Part shown: piece by piece, positions 8,777 to 19,337 of the stretch
How positions within the stretch are numbered: the first letter of the stretch is position 1
How the letters are laid out: each line of letters starts with the position of its first letter
Assembly (NCBI RefSeq): GCF_037120705.1
Contig: NZ_JAWLJU010000002.1
Location: forward strand, 1,798,001 to 1,862,000
DNA length: 64,000 nt
Reading direction: 5' to 3'
From: Pseudoalteromonas sp. UG3-2
GTDB taxonomy: Bacteria; Pseudomonadota; Gammaproteobacteria; Enterobacterales; Alteromonadaceae
Translations under genes and position numbers: made by a program
The notes under the pieces: generated by a model
Database searches by the model: none
What the model was told of the DNA's origin: nothing
What the model saw: the letters and a program-made list of their open reading frames with translations, nothing else

Positions 8777-11242
8777 TTATGATTTATCGCGCTTTCTGGC
8801 GTTTTTACCTGGGCGCTTCGCTTTGCCCGCTTTGGGTTTCTTTTTTGCGTTGGCCTTTTTCTTGGCCTTAGCATTGCTGGCTTTTTTGCCTTTTTTTAGC
8901 TCACCCTTAGGGGTGGTTTTTTTGCGCTTTTTCTTTGCGCCTCCCTCTTCCTCATGCTGTTTGCTAGCCGCTTTTTTCGCGCCAGGCACCTTGCCCGTTT
9001 TTAGTTGCTCACGCACGCTTTTACCAGACTTTTTGCTGTTACTGCGGCGTCTAGCATAACGATCGGGCTGGCCTTCTTCGGCTAAGGCTAAGTTAATTCG
9101 GCGGTCATCGAGGCTGACCGAGGCAACCACAACATTGAGCTTATCACCTAAACGGAACACCGTGTGACTGTGCTCACCAATCAAACATTGCTTAGCACCA
9201 TCAAAGTGAAAGTATTCATGGCCTAAGTTGCTGACGTGGATCATGCCATCAATTTGCAGCTCATCGAGCCTGACAAACAAGCCAAAATTGGTCACCGAAG
9301 AAATTACCCCAGTAAACTCACTGCCGACATGATCTTGCATAAATTCGCATTTCAGCCAGTCGGCCACTTCTCGGGTGGCATCATCAGCACGACGCTCGGT
9401 CATTGAACACTGCTCACCCAGCTGCTTAGCTTCTTCTTCTGGGTAATCGTACTCACCGCTGACCTGCTGCCCTTGCTGTTTTAAAATGCCCTTAATAGCA
9501 CGATGCACAACTAAATCGGGGTAACGACGGATGGGCGAAGTAAAGTGGGCATACGACTTTAACGCTAAGCCAAAGTGACCGATGTTTTCCGGCTGATATA
9601 CTGCCTGCTTCATCGAGCGCAGCAACATGGTTTGGATCAGCTCTTTCTCCGGGCGTTCCCCTAATGCAATTAAAGCATCGGTTAATTCTTGCGGGGTGGG
9701 CTCATTACTGAGCTGGCTTTCAATGCCTAAATCTTGCAAGAATTGGCGGAACTGACTCAAACGCTCAGGGTCGGGTTCATCATGCACGCGGTATAAACAA
9801 GGCGCCTCGTGCTTTTCTAAAAGCTTCGCCGCCGAGACATTGGCCAAAATCATACACTCTTCAATGAGCTTATGGGCATCGTTACGCACAATCGGCACAA
9901 TAGAATCAATCTTGCGGTGGGCATTAAACACAAAACGGGTTTCTAAAGTTTCAAATTCAATCGCACCACGCTCTTGCCGCGCCGCTTTTAGCGCCATGTA
10001 CATCTTGTGTAGCTCGTTCAGGTGTGGCACTACAGGCGCATACTCGGCTTGCAGTTTTTCGTCACCTTGCAAGATTTTGTGCACCTTAGTGTAGGTAAGA
10101 CGGGCATGGGAGTTCATTACCGCCTCATAAAAGCGATAGCCCGATAAACGCCCAGCGGCAGAAACCGTCATCTCTGCTACCATACACAATCTATCGACTT
10201 CAGGGTTAAGTGAGCATAAGCCATTGGAGAGCACCTTGGGCAACATAGGTACTACCTGCTCAGGAAAATACACTGAGTTGCCCCGTTCAATCGCCTCTTT
10301 GTCGAGTGCCGTGCCTTTGCCAACGTAATGAGAAACATCGGCAATGGCCACCCATAAGCGCCAACCACCGGACTTTTTCGGCTCACAGAATACCGCATCA
10401 TCGAAGTCGCGCGCGTCTTCACCGTCAATGGTCACCAGCGGTAAATCTCGCAGATCGACACGGCCGCTTTTGGCCTCTTCAGCTACAAACTCACCTAAAC
10501 CGGCCACTTGCTGCTCTACCGCCTCTGGCCAAACATGAGGAATATCGTGGTTACGCAGCGCCACCTCAATTTCCATCCCCGGAGCCATATGGTCGCCGAG
10601 TACTTCGAGGACCTTGCCGACGGCATTCATTTGCTTGCTCGGACTTTGGGTAATTTCGACCTGCACCATTTGATTATGACGGGCGCCATTTTCTTGCCCC
10701 GGTTGAATAATAATATCTTGGCAAATACGTGGGTCTTCTGGCACCACCACAGCCATGCCGTGCTCCACAAAGTAGCGACCCACCACCGGGGTGCGTTCTT
10801 TATCCAGCACGCGCACAATGCGAGCATCGACTTTCCCGCCTGAGCCGCGGCTGCCAGCTTTTGCCAATACCCAGTCGCCGTGCAGCACACGCTCCATCTG
10901 ATATTTGGTGATAAACCAGTCTTTTGCTTCGCCTTCAACTTCTAAAAAGCCAAAACCGTCACGATGCCCTATCACTCTACCCTTAACCAAGCCATCATCG
11001 CTGGGGATGACGTAGCATTTAAATTTATTAAAATGCAGCTGGCCATCGCGCTCCATGGCACGCAAACGTCGCTTAAAGGCAATCTGACGTTCGTCGTCGA
11101 GGACTTTTAGGTCGTTGCAAAGCTGCGAAAAAGAAGCGGGCTTAGTCGCGTTTTTGATGTGCTCTAAAATAAACTCGCGACTGGGAACGGGGTTTTCGTA
11201 TTTTTCTTGCTCTCGGTTGAGATAGGGATCCTGTTTTGGCAT
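8777..11242 (-). CDS. rnr: Ribonuclease R
   Basis: 3'-5' hydrolytic exoribonuclease that degrades structured RNA, including rRNA and tmRNA-tagged messages. It has 821 residues. The order is an N-terminal helix-turn-helix-like region with NPVPSREFILEHI and RRRLRAMERDGQL, cold-shock domains (GRVIGHRDGFGFLEVEG), the RNB catalytic core with the metal-binding TIDGEDARDFDDAV and HFTSPIRRYPDLVVHR, an S1 domain (GVISSVTNFGLFVRL), and a lysine-rich tail of about 80 residues. It is paired with rlmB. A second, shorter RNB gene lies at 59.3-61.4 kb. Confidence 0.96.
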   Translation of the reverse strand: MPKQDPYLNREQEKYENPVPSREFILEHIKNATKPASFSQLCNDLKVLDDERQIAFKRRLRAMERDGQLHFNKFKCYVIPSDDGLVKGRVIGHRDGFGFLEVEGEAKDWFITKYQMERVLHGDWVLAKAGSRGSGGKVDARIVRVLDKERTPVVGRYFVEHGMAVVVPEDPRICQDIIIQPGQENGARHNQMVQVEITQSPSKQMNAVGKVLEVLGDHMAPGMEIEVALRNHDIPHVWPEAVEQQVAGLGEFVAEEAKSGRVDLRDLPLVTIDGEDARDFDDAVFCEPKKSGGWRLWVAIADVSHYVGKGTALDKEAIERGNSVYFPEQVVPMLPKVLSNGLCSLNPEVDRLCMVAEMTVSAAGRLSGYRFYEAVMNSHARLTYTKVHKILQGDEKLQAEYAPVVPHLNELHKMYMALKAARQERGAIEFETLETRFVFNAHRKIDSIVPIVRNDAHKLIEECMILANVSAAKLLEKHEAPCLYRVHDEPDPERLSQFRQFLQDLGIESQLSNEPTPQELTDALIALGERPEKELIQTMLLRSMKQAVYQPENIGHFGLALKSYAHFTSPIRRYPDLVVHRAIKGILKQQGQQVSGEYDYPEEEAKQLGEQCSMTERRADDATREVADWLKCEFMQDHVGSEFTGVISSVTNFGLFVRLDELQIDGMIHVSNLGHEYFHFDGAKQCLIGEHSHTVFRLGDKLNVVVASVSLDDRRINLALAEEGQPDRYARRRSNSKKSGKSVREQLKTGKVPGAKKAASKQHEEEGGAKKKRKKTTPKGELKKGKKASNAKAKKKANAKKKPKAGKAKRPGKNARKRDKS

Positions 11243-11321
11243 TACTTTCTTGTTGAATAAATTATGACTTTATTTTAACGCAAAATATCGTAATGACCTA
11301 GGTTAAGTTCGATGAAACTTT

Positions 11322-13508
11322 TTATGCAGTTAAATCTTTTTCCGCTTGCGGGTCACCTGGCTGAATAACTTGATTATGTAGCTCCATTAAACGCTCCACC
11401 GACTGCCGAGCTACTCCGGCCAGCGCATCCCAATCAATATACTCATCACTGAAGCGTAACTGCTGCGCAATCGCCTGAGTCAACTCAGCAAAATTCACCA
11501 TGCCTAGCTGCAAAGCTTCTTGCTCAATATAACTCAGTTTTTCACTGGCTAAATCGATGATATTTAATTCCGCCAGTCCTTTAATTTGCGCAATTTCATA
11601 CTCAAACCGATCGGCTAAATACATCAACTTGGTCGCTAGCACTTGCGGCTCTTGCTGTTCAACACAGGCCATAAAGCGCGCTTGATCCACTAAACTTTTA
11701 CACTCCAGCCTTGAGGCCTTCGCCTTACTGACTCGCTGCATGGTGGTATACAGCTGTCTTGGAGTAACAGGCTTAGTTAAACACTCTTGCATCCCAGCAC
11801 GCAAACAATCACGTCGCAGCTGCGGCTCACTATCACCAGTCAGGGCAATGACTGGTACTTCCGAGTTGCAGCCGAGCTTTTGAAAGTCGCTTTTATACCA
11901 CTGCAAGCCATTGCCATCGGGCAAGCGCATATCCAAAATCATCAGGCCATAATGGTGCTCTAACAAGGCCACTTCCGCTTCTTCAAGGGTTCTGACAATG
12001 CGATACTGGGTCACCATCTCCGCTAAATAATCATTCATTACCGCAATATTGATGGCGCTGTCTTCCACCACTAATACCGACAGTGGCAATAGCTCGCCAC
12101 TTTTTGGCGCTTCAGCTTGTTGCTGCTCACCGAGCTCTGCAACAACACTAAAGCTAAAGGTGGTGCCTTTGCCTTGTTCACTTTGTACTTCAAACTCGGC
12201 ATCAATACTATTAAGTAACTGCTTACACAGCACCAAGCCCACACCAGCACTTTCATTGATGGAGCTACTGCTGTCATTGCCAACAAACGGCGTAAACAGC
12301 TTGTCCAGTTGCTCTTGGCTGAGCCCCTTACCAGTATCGTTAATTAAAAACCGCAATGTTTGCTTGCCCATGCGCTCTGCTTCGGCCTCAATACACAGCG
12401 TTACACTGCCGCTATCGGTGTACTTAATGGCGTTAGAAAGTAAGTTTCTTAACACCAAAGCCAGAGTGTCTTGTTCAACTTGATGACTGTCTTCAGGGGT
12501 AATACCACTGACTTCGAGCTGTAAATCAAGGGCCTTGGCATTCGCTAAGGGTTGCAACAGGCGCAGCAACTCCTCACTTAAGCGCACCACCGAAACCGAC
12601 GACTTATGCTGTTGAGTGTGCTCGCCTTTAGCTTGCAGCAATACCTGATTGGCCAAGTCTGACATCGACATCGCTGCATGGACAATGGTGTCGCACAACT
12701 GTTTATGCTTACCGGGCTCCCGCGGCACTTTCTTCAACGATTCCGCATGGCCAACAATGGCATTCAAGGGCGTTCTTAATTCGTGGCTTAACAGGGTTAA
12801 AAAGCGCTCCTTAGCCTGGGCATTTTGTTCTGCTTTGCGCTGCAAGGTTGCCAATTCTTTTTCTCTGCGACTGTTGCATAATAAACACAATGAAAAACAC
12901 AGTAGCAAGGGCATCACAGAGACTGAAATAGAAAAGAATTTATTTACCCAATTCACTGTGGCCAGGGTATCCGCGGCAGAAAAACCTCCTACCATGACTA
13001 ACCTCACCGTGAATACCATCAGCATGCATAAGCAGGAAAGCGCAAACGCCCAGTGCGCGGCACTAAAGTGTTGTGATAATCTATCTTGGCCTAGTATCAG
13101 TGCCCGTAAGCACATCACTAATGCCAGTGCCCAAAATAAATAATTGATCACCACTCGGGCAATAAAGTTGTAGTCAACATAGAGATAGAAGCCAAATGCC
13201 GGGACTGAGATCAGAGCTAGTAGGTACCATGGCCAGCGCAGCGCTGGCGTTTCAAAAAACAGTTCAACCCCTCGAGCGAGATAAAACAGCCCTAAGAACA
13301 TTGCAACATTGGGAATAAAGATAGACCAGGTTAATGGCAAGGTGTTTGCCGCTAACAAGCTGCAACCAAAGCCTGTTAACACCGCAAATAATAGCCAATC
13401 CCGTATACCCGGCATGCCACGATTTAACAACCAGTTGACAACCATAAAGATTGCACACACTCCTGTGGTTATTGCGGTCATCAAAAGAAGTAGCTTGGGA
13501 TCAACCAT
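11322..13508 (-). CDS. Membrane hybrid sensor histidine kinase with receiver domain
   Basis: A 728-residue protein. About six or seven hydrophobic segments fill residues 5-212 and form a membrane sensor with no large periplasmic domain. A short coiled stretch follows, then the dimerisation domain with phospho-acceptor H242 in LLSHELRTPLNA. The ATPase domain has LRNLLSNAIKYT, NDTGKGLS and GVGLVLCKQLL. The receiver domain has VLVVEDSAIN, LMILDMRLPDG and the Lys in CLTKPVTP. The C-terminal 110 residues resemble an Hpt four-helix bundle but lack the phosphorylatable His motif (the local sequence is SYIEQEALQLG). It is transcribed alone, and its signal and partner are unknown. Confidence 0.8.
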   Translation of the reverse strand: MVDPKLLLLMTAITTGVCAIFMVVNWLLNRGMPGIRDWLLFAVLTGFGCSLLAANTLPLTWSIFIPNVAMFLGLFYLARGVELFFETPALRWPWYLLALISVPAFGFYLYVDYNFIARVVINYLFWALALVMCLRALILGQDRLSQHFSAAHWAFALSCLCMLMVFTVRLVMVGGFSAADTLATVNWVNKFFSISVSVMPLLLCFSLCLLCNSRREKELATLQRKAEQNAQAKERFLTLLSHELRTPLNAIVGHAESLKKVPREPGKHKQLCDTIVHAAMSMSDLANQVLLQAKGEHTQQHKSSVSVVRLSEELLRLLQPLANAKALDLQLEVSGITPEDSHQVEQDTLALVLRNLLSNAIKYTDSGSVTLCIEAEAERMGKQTLRFLINDTGKGLSQEQLDKLFTPFVGNDSSSSINESAGVGLVLCKQLLNSIDAEFEVQSEQGKGTTFSFSVVAELGEQQQAEAPKSGELLPLSVLVVEDSAINIAVMNDYLAEMVTQYRIVRTLEEAEVALLEHHYGLMILDMRLPDGNGLQWYKSDFQKLGCNSEVPVIALTGDSEPQLRRDCLRAGMQECLTKPVTPRQLYTTMQRVSKAKASRLECKSLVDQARFMACVEQQEPQVLATKLMYLADRFEYEIAQIKGLAELNIIDLASEKLSYIEQEALQLGMVNFAELTQAIAQQLRFSDEYIDWDALAGVARQSVERLMELHNQVIQPGDPQAEKDLTA

Positions 13509-13610
13509 GGCACCTTAAATTAATACATTTTCATTACTTATTAAGGGTAAAGTATATTCACTGATTGATGCATTTTGAAGTGTAGCCCTAAAAATAATGA
13601 TTACACTGAA

Positions 13611-14216
13611 TTACAACCACCCTTTTTGCTTAGCAATCCTTGCTGCATCTACGCGATTAGTCGCATGTAATTTGGCAATGGCTTCCGATAGGTAATTACG
13701 CACCGTGCCCTCACTTAAAAAAAGTTGCTCTGCAATGCTTGCCGTTTTTAAGCCCTCCGATGCCAAACGCAGTGCTTTGCGCTCTTTGTCGCTGAGCGGA
13801 TCGTTATCTTCCAATGCGTATAGGGCCAACTCGGGGTCAATGACTCGCTGCCCGGCATGGACCTTTTTCAAGGTTGAGACCAAGTAATCACTGGGCGCTT
13901 CTTTTAGCACAAAACCATGCACTCCAGTTGCCATTGCGCGGCGAATATACCCCGCTTTAGAGAACGTGGTCATGATCACTACCTTGCTTGATGACTGTTG
14001 CTGTTTGAGCTGCTGTGCCAGCTCTAAGCCGGTGACTTTTGGCATCTCGATATCGGTTAACACAATATCCACGTCAGCTAATGTGGCTAATCGACTTTTT
14101 GCTATGGCACCATTTTCGGCCTCTCCAACTACTTCTATCTCGGCATCTAACCCTAATAAAGCAGCAATGGCACCGCGCACCAGCGCCTGATCTTCAACGA
14201 TAAAAACCTTTAACAT
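13611..14216 (-). CDS. NarL/DesR-type response regulator
   Basis: A 201-residue regulator: receiver domain (KVFIVEDQALVRGAI; phospho-acceptor Asp in VDIVLTDIEMPKVTG) followed by a LuxR-type helix-turn-helix (LSDKERKALRLASEGLKTAS, then LFLSEGTVRNYLSEAIAKL). It overlaps the upstream kinase gene by 7 bases, so the two are translated together. It resembles DesR/LiaR-type regulators that control membrane or envelope stress targets. No target operon such as an ABC exporter or desaturase is adjacent, so the regulon is unknown. Confidence 0.88.
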   Translation of the reverse strand: MLKVFIVEDQALVRGAIAALLGLDAEIEVVGEAENGAIAKSRLATLADVDIVLTDIEMPKVTGLELAQQLKQQQSSSKVVIMTTFSKAGYIRRAMATGVHGFVLKEAPSDYLVSTLKKVHAGQRVIDPELALYALEDNDPLSDKERKALRLASEGLKTASIAEQLFLSEGTVRNYLSEAIAKLHATNRVDAARIAKQKGWL

Positions 14217-15307
14217 ACTGGCCTCTCAACGCGGGCGCTAAAACACACCCCCTGATTAATGTGATACTGAAACTGCACGTCCAATGCCTCTAACCGCTGA
14301 CGCAAGCCACTGAGGCCATTGCCTTCGGTAATCGACTGCACCGCGCCATTTTCGCTTATCTGTAATACCACCGCTCCCGGCTGTTGCTGTAAGCTAATAG
14401 CGACTTTGTCGGCATCACTGTGACGGATAATATTGGTGCAAACTTCTTTGGCAAAGAAGCACAACCCCGATTCCACCTCGGCCTCAAGCTCAACACCTTG
14501 CAAAGTCAAGGTCACGGCAATGCCTTTGTCTTTTAGTCGCGAAGCCAGAATATGCAGCTGCGCATCCAGTGCTAGTTTATTGTAACCACTGACTGCTTGG
14601 CGCACTTCGCTCAATGCTTCTCGCGCTAAGGCGGCAACTTGCTGTGACTCGGCTTGCGCTTGCGACAGGGCATTGGCACTTATGAACTTGCCCGCCAACT
14701 CTGCTTTTAAGGCAATTGAGCTCAGCGAGTGACCAAGCAGATCATGTAAATCACGGGCAATGCGCTCTCGTTCTGCCACGGCACCTAAGCGCTTAATTTC
14801 GTCATCACTTTGGCGCTTCAGCTCACGGTGAATACGCTCGCGATACTCCATCCAGCCGAAAATAAATAAGCCTGTGGAAACACACAGCGCCGGCATTAAA
14901 AAGTACACCGAGTAATGACCAACAATAAAATGAGTGGTGAGCAGTACCAGGGTAATTAACACCATAAAAGCGATTATTTTAAACGGCTTGGTCAAGCCAA
15001 AGCCGCAGAAAAAAGCGATAAAACCAAACAAAGAGCTGGCTCCTGTGGTGACAAAACTGCCTGCAACACAAAGTAAGGTCATCAGCACAATATTGCTGAC
15101 TAACGTGTGACCGACAGCACTAATGCTGCGCCAATACAAAGCAACGAAAGCAAGGTAAATGACAAATTGCAACAGCAACTCGGTGAGACTGTTTTGCTGC
15201 CAAGTAAATACCAGCGGAAAAAAGTAAAAGGTAGAAAAGATAAGCGGTCCGGCATTCCAAAAAGAGCGCCGCTTATCTACCAAGGCAAAGTCAGTGGTCA
15301 GGGTCAC
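14210..15307 (-). CDS. DesK/LiaS-type membrane histidine kinase
   Basis: A 365-residue kinase. The N-terminal half (residues 15-150) holds five or six membrane helices. The HisKA_3 domain has the phospho-acceptor His in ERERIARDLHDLLGHSLSS. The compact HATPase domain shows KEVCTNIIRHSDADKV and GNGLSGLRQRLEAL. This architecture is typical of DesK-like kinases that sense the membrane or compounds within it. It is the cognate kinase of the overlapping DesR-like gene downstream. The ligand cannot be told from the sequence. Confidence 0.86.
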   Translation of the reverse strand: MTLTTDFALVDKRRSFWNAGPLIFSTFYFFPLVFTWQQNSLTELLLQFVIYLAFVALYWRSISAVGHTLVSNIVLMTLLCVAGSFVTTGASSLFGFIAFFCGFGLTKPFKIIAFMVLITLVLLTTHFIVGHYSVYFLMPALCVSTGLFIFGWMEYRERIHRELKRQSDDEIKRLGAVAERERIARDLHDLLGHSLSSIALKAELAGKFISANALSQAQAESQQVAALAREALSEVRQAVSGYNKLALDAQLHILASRLKDKGIAVTLTLQGVELEAEVESGLCFFAKEVCTNIIRHSDADKVAISLQQQPGAVVLQISENGAVQSITEGNGLSGLRQRLEALDVQFQYHINQGVCFSARVERPVC

Positions 15308-15474
15308 TATTTACTCTCACGTATTTAAATAAGCTGTTGAATCATCATGTTTTTACCTAATATATCCGCAACTCATCAGAATAGATAGTGACACTTGTCA
15401 TCAGCGCCGGCAACGCTATTCGAGTCTGCTTTAGCATGATAGACTGCTGCAAAAACCATCATCATGACAACACC

Positions 15475-16338
15475 ATGCAACCACACCAATCTGCGCTGCT
15501 GTCGCTCCACAGTGCCGTGTTATTATTCGGCGGGACAGCATTATTTTCAAAATTGATCTCGCTGTCAGCGCTGGATATCACCGTATATCGAACCGCCATT
15601 GCTTTTGTTACCTTGCTAGCGATACTGGCGGTACAGCAGCAAAAGGTCTTCCTTAACCGTGGCAAAGACTATCTTACGGCGTTACTACTGGGTGTGATTG
15701 TGGGCTTACATTGGGTCACCTACTTTGCTGGCATGCAAATGGCAGGCGTCGCGGTGGGGATCATTGCCTTTTTTACCTATCCGGTGATCACGGTCTTTTT
15801 AGAGCCCTTGTTTACCCGCACCCGAGTGCAAAGCAAAGATGTGCTCAGTGCCGCGGCGGTGTTGTTTGGTATTTATTTGCTGGTTCCTGCGGCTGATTTG
15901 GGCAATCAAGTGACTTTAGGGGTGCTCACTGGGGTGGTATCTGGAGGGTTATTTGCTTTACGTAACCTATTGCAAAAGCAATATTTTTCCCACTACAGTG
16001 GGCCACAAACCATGCTCTATCAAACCTTGGTGGCCTGCGTGATGCTAGCCGCATTTGTGGAAGTTCCTCCCGGCTCCATCTCAAGCCAAAATGTCTGGTT
16101 ATTACTACTAGCAGGCGCGGTCTTCACCGCCATTCCCCATGCGTTATTTGCCTCTAGCTTACGTTATTTATCGGCCACCACGGTGGGGTTAATTTCTTGC
16201 TTGCAACCATTGTACGCAGCGGTATTAGCTTATATTCTGTTGCAAGAGACGATGACGCTCACAACCCTCATTGGCGGGCTGTTGGTGATAAGCGCAGCCT
16301 GCTTTGAAACCTGGTCGATTACAAGGAAAAAAGCATGA
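15475..16338 (+). CDS. EamA/DMT-family transporter
   Basis: Inner-membrane protein with about ten hydrophobic helices in two EamA repeats. The first repeat includes LHSAVLLFGGTALFSKLI and GVIVGLHWVTYFAGMQ, the second LRYLSATTVGLISCLQPLYAA. The family exports small metabolites or amino acids; the substrate is unknown. The frame is open from 15388, but the extra N-terminal stretch is polar, so the ATG at 15475 (MQPHQSALLSLHS) is the likelier start and gives 287 residues. Its TGA overlaps the next ATG (ATGA), indicating coupling with the glycerophosphodiesterase gene. Confidence 0.78.
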   Translation: MQPHQSALLSLHSAVLLFGGTALFSKLISLSALDITVYRTAIAFVTLLAILAVQQQKVFLNRGKDYLTALLLGVIVGLHWVTYFAGMQMAGVAVGIIAFFTYPVITVFLEPLFTRTRVQSKDVLSAAAVLFGIYLLVPAADLGNQVTLGVLTGVVSGGLFALRNLLQKQYFSHYSGPQTMLYQTLVACVMLAAFVEVPPGSISSQNVWLLLLAGAVFTAIPHALFASSLRYLSATTVGLISCLQPLYAAVLAYILLQETMTLTTLIGGLLVISAACFETWSITRKKA

Positions 16339-17048
16339 TTCAAGTGTTAGCACATCGCGGCGCCAGTGGCAGCTATCCAGAAAACACGCTGGCCGCCATC
16401 CAAGCTGCCTTAGATGTGGGGGTGGATGGGATTGAGTTGGATGTGCAAAGCTGTGCCGACGATTATGCCATTATTCATGATACTTGGCTTGATAGAACCA
16501 CCAATGGCGTTGGCAGAGTCAATCAACAACCGCAATCTTACCTCGCGCAATTGGATGCCGGAAAAGGCCAAGGGATCCCTACTTTGCAGCAGGTATTTAA
16601 TACCATAGGTACGCAAACTGACATAAACCTAGAGCTGAAACATACTTTTAGCCTTGATAAGTTTGTCGACTACATTGAAGACCACATTCAGCGCGGCGTG
16701 ATCACTCGCGAGCAATTACTGCTCTCCTCTTTTGATCACCATCAGTTATTGTGGTTAAAGCAAAAATTACCTTGGGTGCGGATTGGCGCATTAACCGCCT
16801 CAATTCCAGTGCATTACGCGCAGTTTGCCGAATCACTCCATGCCTACAGTATCCATATGGATAAAAACTTTATTAATCATGAGTATGTGTTAGACGCCAA
16901 AACCCGTGGTCTCAAGGTATTTGCGTATACGGTCGATAAACAGCAAGATATAGAGTTAATGCTAGATTTGGGTGTGGATGGTATTTTTACCAACTTTCCC
17001 TGCCAAAGCAAGATGTACTTACAACGGATCGGTGCTTATGAACGCTAA
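16335..17048 (+). CDS. ugpQ: Cytoplasmic glycerophosphodiester phosphodiesterase
   Basis: A 237-residue GDPD-family enzyme that hydrolyses deacylated phospholipid head groups to glycerol-3-phosphate and alcohol. The N-terminal catalytic signature HRGASGSYPENTLAAI carries the active-site His and the metal-binding Glu. It is followed by GIELDVQSCADDYAIIHD with the second His, and LGVDGIFTNFP near the C-terminus. There is no signal peptide, so it is a cytoplasmic UgpQ-like form rather than a GlpQ-like one. The start overlaps the stop of the transporter gene. The gene symbol is by resemblance only. Confidence 0.82.
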   Translation: MIQVLAHRGASGSYPENTLAAIQAALDVGVDGIELDVQSCADDYAIIHDTWLDRTTNGVGRVNQQPQSYLAQLDAGKGQGIPTLQQVFNTIGTQTDINLELKHTFSLDKFVDYIEDHIQRGVITREQLLLSSFDHHQLLWLKQKLPWVRIGALTASIPVHYAQFAESLHAYSIHMDKNFINHEYVLDAKTRGLKVFAYTVDKQQDIELMLDLGVDGIFTNFPCQSKMYLQRIGAYER

Positions 17049-17129
17049 CTAGTTGTAAGCTTTGCCATTGTTATTCTAGTTAGCTCATCTATACTGAGAG
17101 CAATAAAGTGGCACATTGATGAGCCCAAT

Positions 17130-18356
17130 ATGAGTTTGTATATGCGCATGTATAATTTTATCGAAGAAACGTTTTTCTTTACCCTGACTCGCAAAATAGT
17201 CGGTAATTTAGGCTTTTTATTACTCTTTCAGGTCATTGCTTTGGTTTGGCTTTATGCCGAGTTAACTGAGTCTGGTGCTGGCCTTGGGGTATTTTGGTTG
17301 CTCACGGCAGTGATCCTTGGGGCCTTTGGTTTTACCATTTTTTACATGCGCTTTTTGATTGTCCGCCCAGTACAAGCCATGCGTGACACCTTAGAGCGAG
17401 TGAATAAACAAGATGGCAACCTAGATGCCAAACTGCCGCAGTTTACCTTTGATGAGTTTCGCGATCTCAGTGAACAGTACAATACCTTTACCACTCACCT
17501 CAGCCAGTTGCTGGCCAGCACCTATGAAAGTGCCGCAGCAGCCACTAAAAGCAACAATGACGTGACCGAGTCAATGCGCAGTACGGCCGAATATGGTCAA
17601 CAGCAGCTGAGCCAAGGTGATACCATTATTGCCGCCTCCGATCAGGTGGGCCATAGCCTCGAAAGCATTGTTCACAATACCGATCAAGTTTACCAAGCCA
17701 ATACCGAAAGCCTGCACTTTGTTCGTGGTTCATCTCAGTCTCTCACTAAGCTGGTCGCAGAAGTAAAACAAATCACCACCTTATTAGGTAAATTTTCCAG
17801 CACGGTGTCGGGACTAAAAGAGAACAGCGAAAACATTCGTAATATTCTCAAAATGGTGGAAGAGTTTTCTGATCAAACCAATTTATTAGCCCTCAATGCC
17901 GCCATTGAAGCCGCTCGAGCAGGAGAAGCCGGGCGGGGTTTTGCGGTCGTCGCAGACGAGGTGCGAGCCCTATCGGTTAAGGTCAATGATGCGACCCGGC
18001 AGATCAGCGACTTTATTAATCAAATGAATACTCTAGTAGGTGAAACAAACCAAGAGTCTGAACAGCTCATTGAGCACTCTAGCTCTGCTGAGCGGGCCAT
18101 TGGCGAAACCGCCGAAGGCTTTAAGTCGATGAGTCATGACTTTGAACGTAACCAAGCGCAATTAGAGGACATTGTCAGCGCGGTTCACCAATTAGAAGAA
18201 ACGCAAAAACACACTCATCAAGCGGTGCAGCAAATTGCCGAGCTGGGCTTGCAATCGAAAACCCAAATAGACAATGCTCTAGCCGAGTGCCGCAGCGCTC
18301 AGCAACTCAGTGAGACCACGCGCAAAGAGCTAACCCGGTTTGTGTCACGCAGTTAA
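17130..18356 (+). CDS. Methyl-accepting chemotaxis protein without a periplasmic sensor
   Basis: A 408-residue chemoreceptor. Two closely spaced membrane helices (about residues 22-45 and 52-75) leave almost no periplasmic loop. A HAMP-like segment follows ([18 protein letters not shown]), then a long coiled-coil signalling domain with the conserved hairpin tip [30 protein letters not shown]. It couples to CheA/CheW, and the input is probably membrane-borne or cytoplasmic. An upstream in-frame ATG is blocked by a stop, so the start is 17130 or a few codons later. No ligand is suggested by the neighbours. Confidence 0.88.
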   Translation: MSLYMRMYNFIEETFFFTLTRKIVGNLGFLLLFQVIALVWLYAELTESGAGLGVFWLLTAVILGAFGFTIFYMRFLIVRPVQAMRDTLERVNKQDGNLDAKLPQFTFDEFRDLSEQYNTFTTHLSQLLASTYESAAAATKSNNDVTESMRSTAEYGQQQLSQGDTIIAASDQVGHSLESIVHNTDQVYQANTESLHFVRGSSQSLTKLVAEVKQITTLLGKFSSTVSGLKENSENIRNILKMVEEFSDQTNLLALNAAIEAARAGEAGRGFAVVADEVRALSVKVNDATRQISDFINQMNTLVGETNQESEQLIEHSSSAERAIGETAEGFKSMSHDFERNQAQLEDIVSAVHQLEETQKHTHQAVQQIAELGLQSKTQIDNALAECRSAQQLSETTRKELTRFVSRS

Positions 18357-19327
18357 GCTCGTGACACATCAAAGGCAATTACATCGCTGATAGTGGGCTT
18401 GTTGAGCGCCAGCATCAGCAAACGATCAACGCCGAGCGCCACTCCCGCGCAGCTCGGTAAGCCCGCTTCCAGTGCCGCTAACAGTCGTTCATCTATGGTA
18501 ACCGGTGCTAAACCCATTTGCTGACGTAACGCGTTATCTTGTTCAAAGCGCTGACGCTGCTCTTGGGCATCGGTTAATTCATGGAAACCATTCGCCAGCT
18601 CCATATTGCGATAATACAACTCAAAGCGCCCCGCTACACGAGGATCGCTTGGATTTAGCTGCGCCAGTGCGGCTTGTGATGCCGGAAAGTGATAAACAAA
18701 GCATGGTGTCTGTTGACCAATTTTCGGTTCTATTTCCATGCAAAACAATAACTGCAGTAAGGTATCTGGATTGTCTTCTGTGGCTGCGATATCAGCATAG
18801 CCATACTGAGTGGCCTGCGCTTTTAATTCACCTAAGGTCGCCGTTAAAGGATCAAAACCTAAGTGGTCAATAAACGCCTGCTGATAGCTTAAAGACTGCG
18901 CTTTTGGGCAAGCCAAAATCGTTTGCAGTAACTCATCTAGCTCTGCCATTAACTGAAACTCGTCAAACCCGGGGCGATACCACTCCAGCATGGTGAATTC
19001 CGGATTATGATAGCGACCGGACTCTTCGTTACGAAACGCCTTGCTGAGCTGAAAAATGGCCCCACTGCCTGCGGCGAGCAGCCGCTTCATGGCATATTCT
19101 GGTGACGTCTGCAGAAATAGCGGCAAGCCCTTATTGTATGCCGGCCCGACAAACTCGGTGTGAAAGGTCTCAAGATGAGGGTCGGTGACGGATGCTTGGC
19201 TCAGACTTGGGGTTTCGACTTCCATCACCTCACGGGCAGCAAAAAAGGCGCGAATTTGACTGAGTATGTTTGCTCGGCGCTTTAAAGTATCGATATCAGC
19301 ACTAGGCTGCCAGTCGCTTTGACTCAT
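18353..19327 (-). CDS. epmA: EF-P--(R)-beta-lysine ligase
   Basis: Class II lysyl-tRNA-synthetase paralogue (GenX/PoxA) that attaches (R)-beta-lysine to Lys34 of EF-P. It lacks the anticodon-binding domain and aligns with the E. coli enzyme throughout, including [47 protein letters not shown] and the motif 3 region [12 protein letters not shown]. The frame is open from 19339, but the ATG at 19327 ([12 protein letters not shown]) matches homologs and follows a GGAG ribosome-binding site at 19334-19337. This gives 324 residues. It lies just after efp and divergent epmB. Confidence 0.95.
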   Translation of the reverse strand: MSQSDWQPSADIDTLKRRANILSQIRAFFAAREVMEVETPSLSQASVTDPHLETFHTEFVGPAYNKGLPLFLQTSPEYAMKRLLAAGSGAIFQLSKAFRNEESGRYHNPEFTMLEWYRPGFDEFQLMAELDELLQTILACPKAQSLSYQQAFIDHLGFDPLTATLGELKAQATQYGYADIAATEDNPDTLLQLLFCMEIEPKIGQQTPCFVYHFPASQAALAQLNPSDPRVAGRFELYYRNMELANGFHELTDAQEQRQRFEQDNALRQQMGLAPVTIDERLLAALEAGLPSCAGVALGVDRLLMLALNKPTISDVIAFDVSRA

Positions 19328-19337
19328 GTTATGCTCC

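Noticed and set aside
8823..9059. 78-codon plus-strand frame rich in Leu/Phe/Pro
   Set aside because: It is the antisense shadow of the lysine-rich tail of RNase R.
15388..15474. N-terminal extension of the DMT transporter
   Set aside because: It adds a polar, His/Cys-rich stretch before the first membrane helix, unlike the family.
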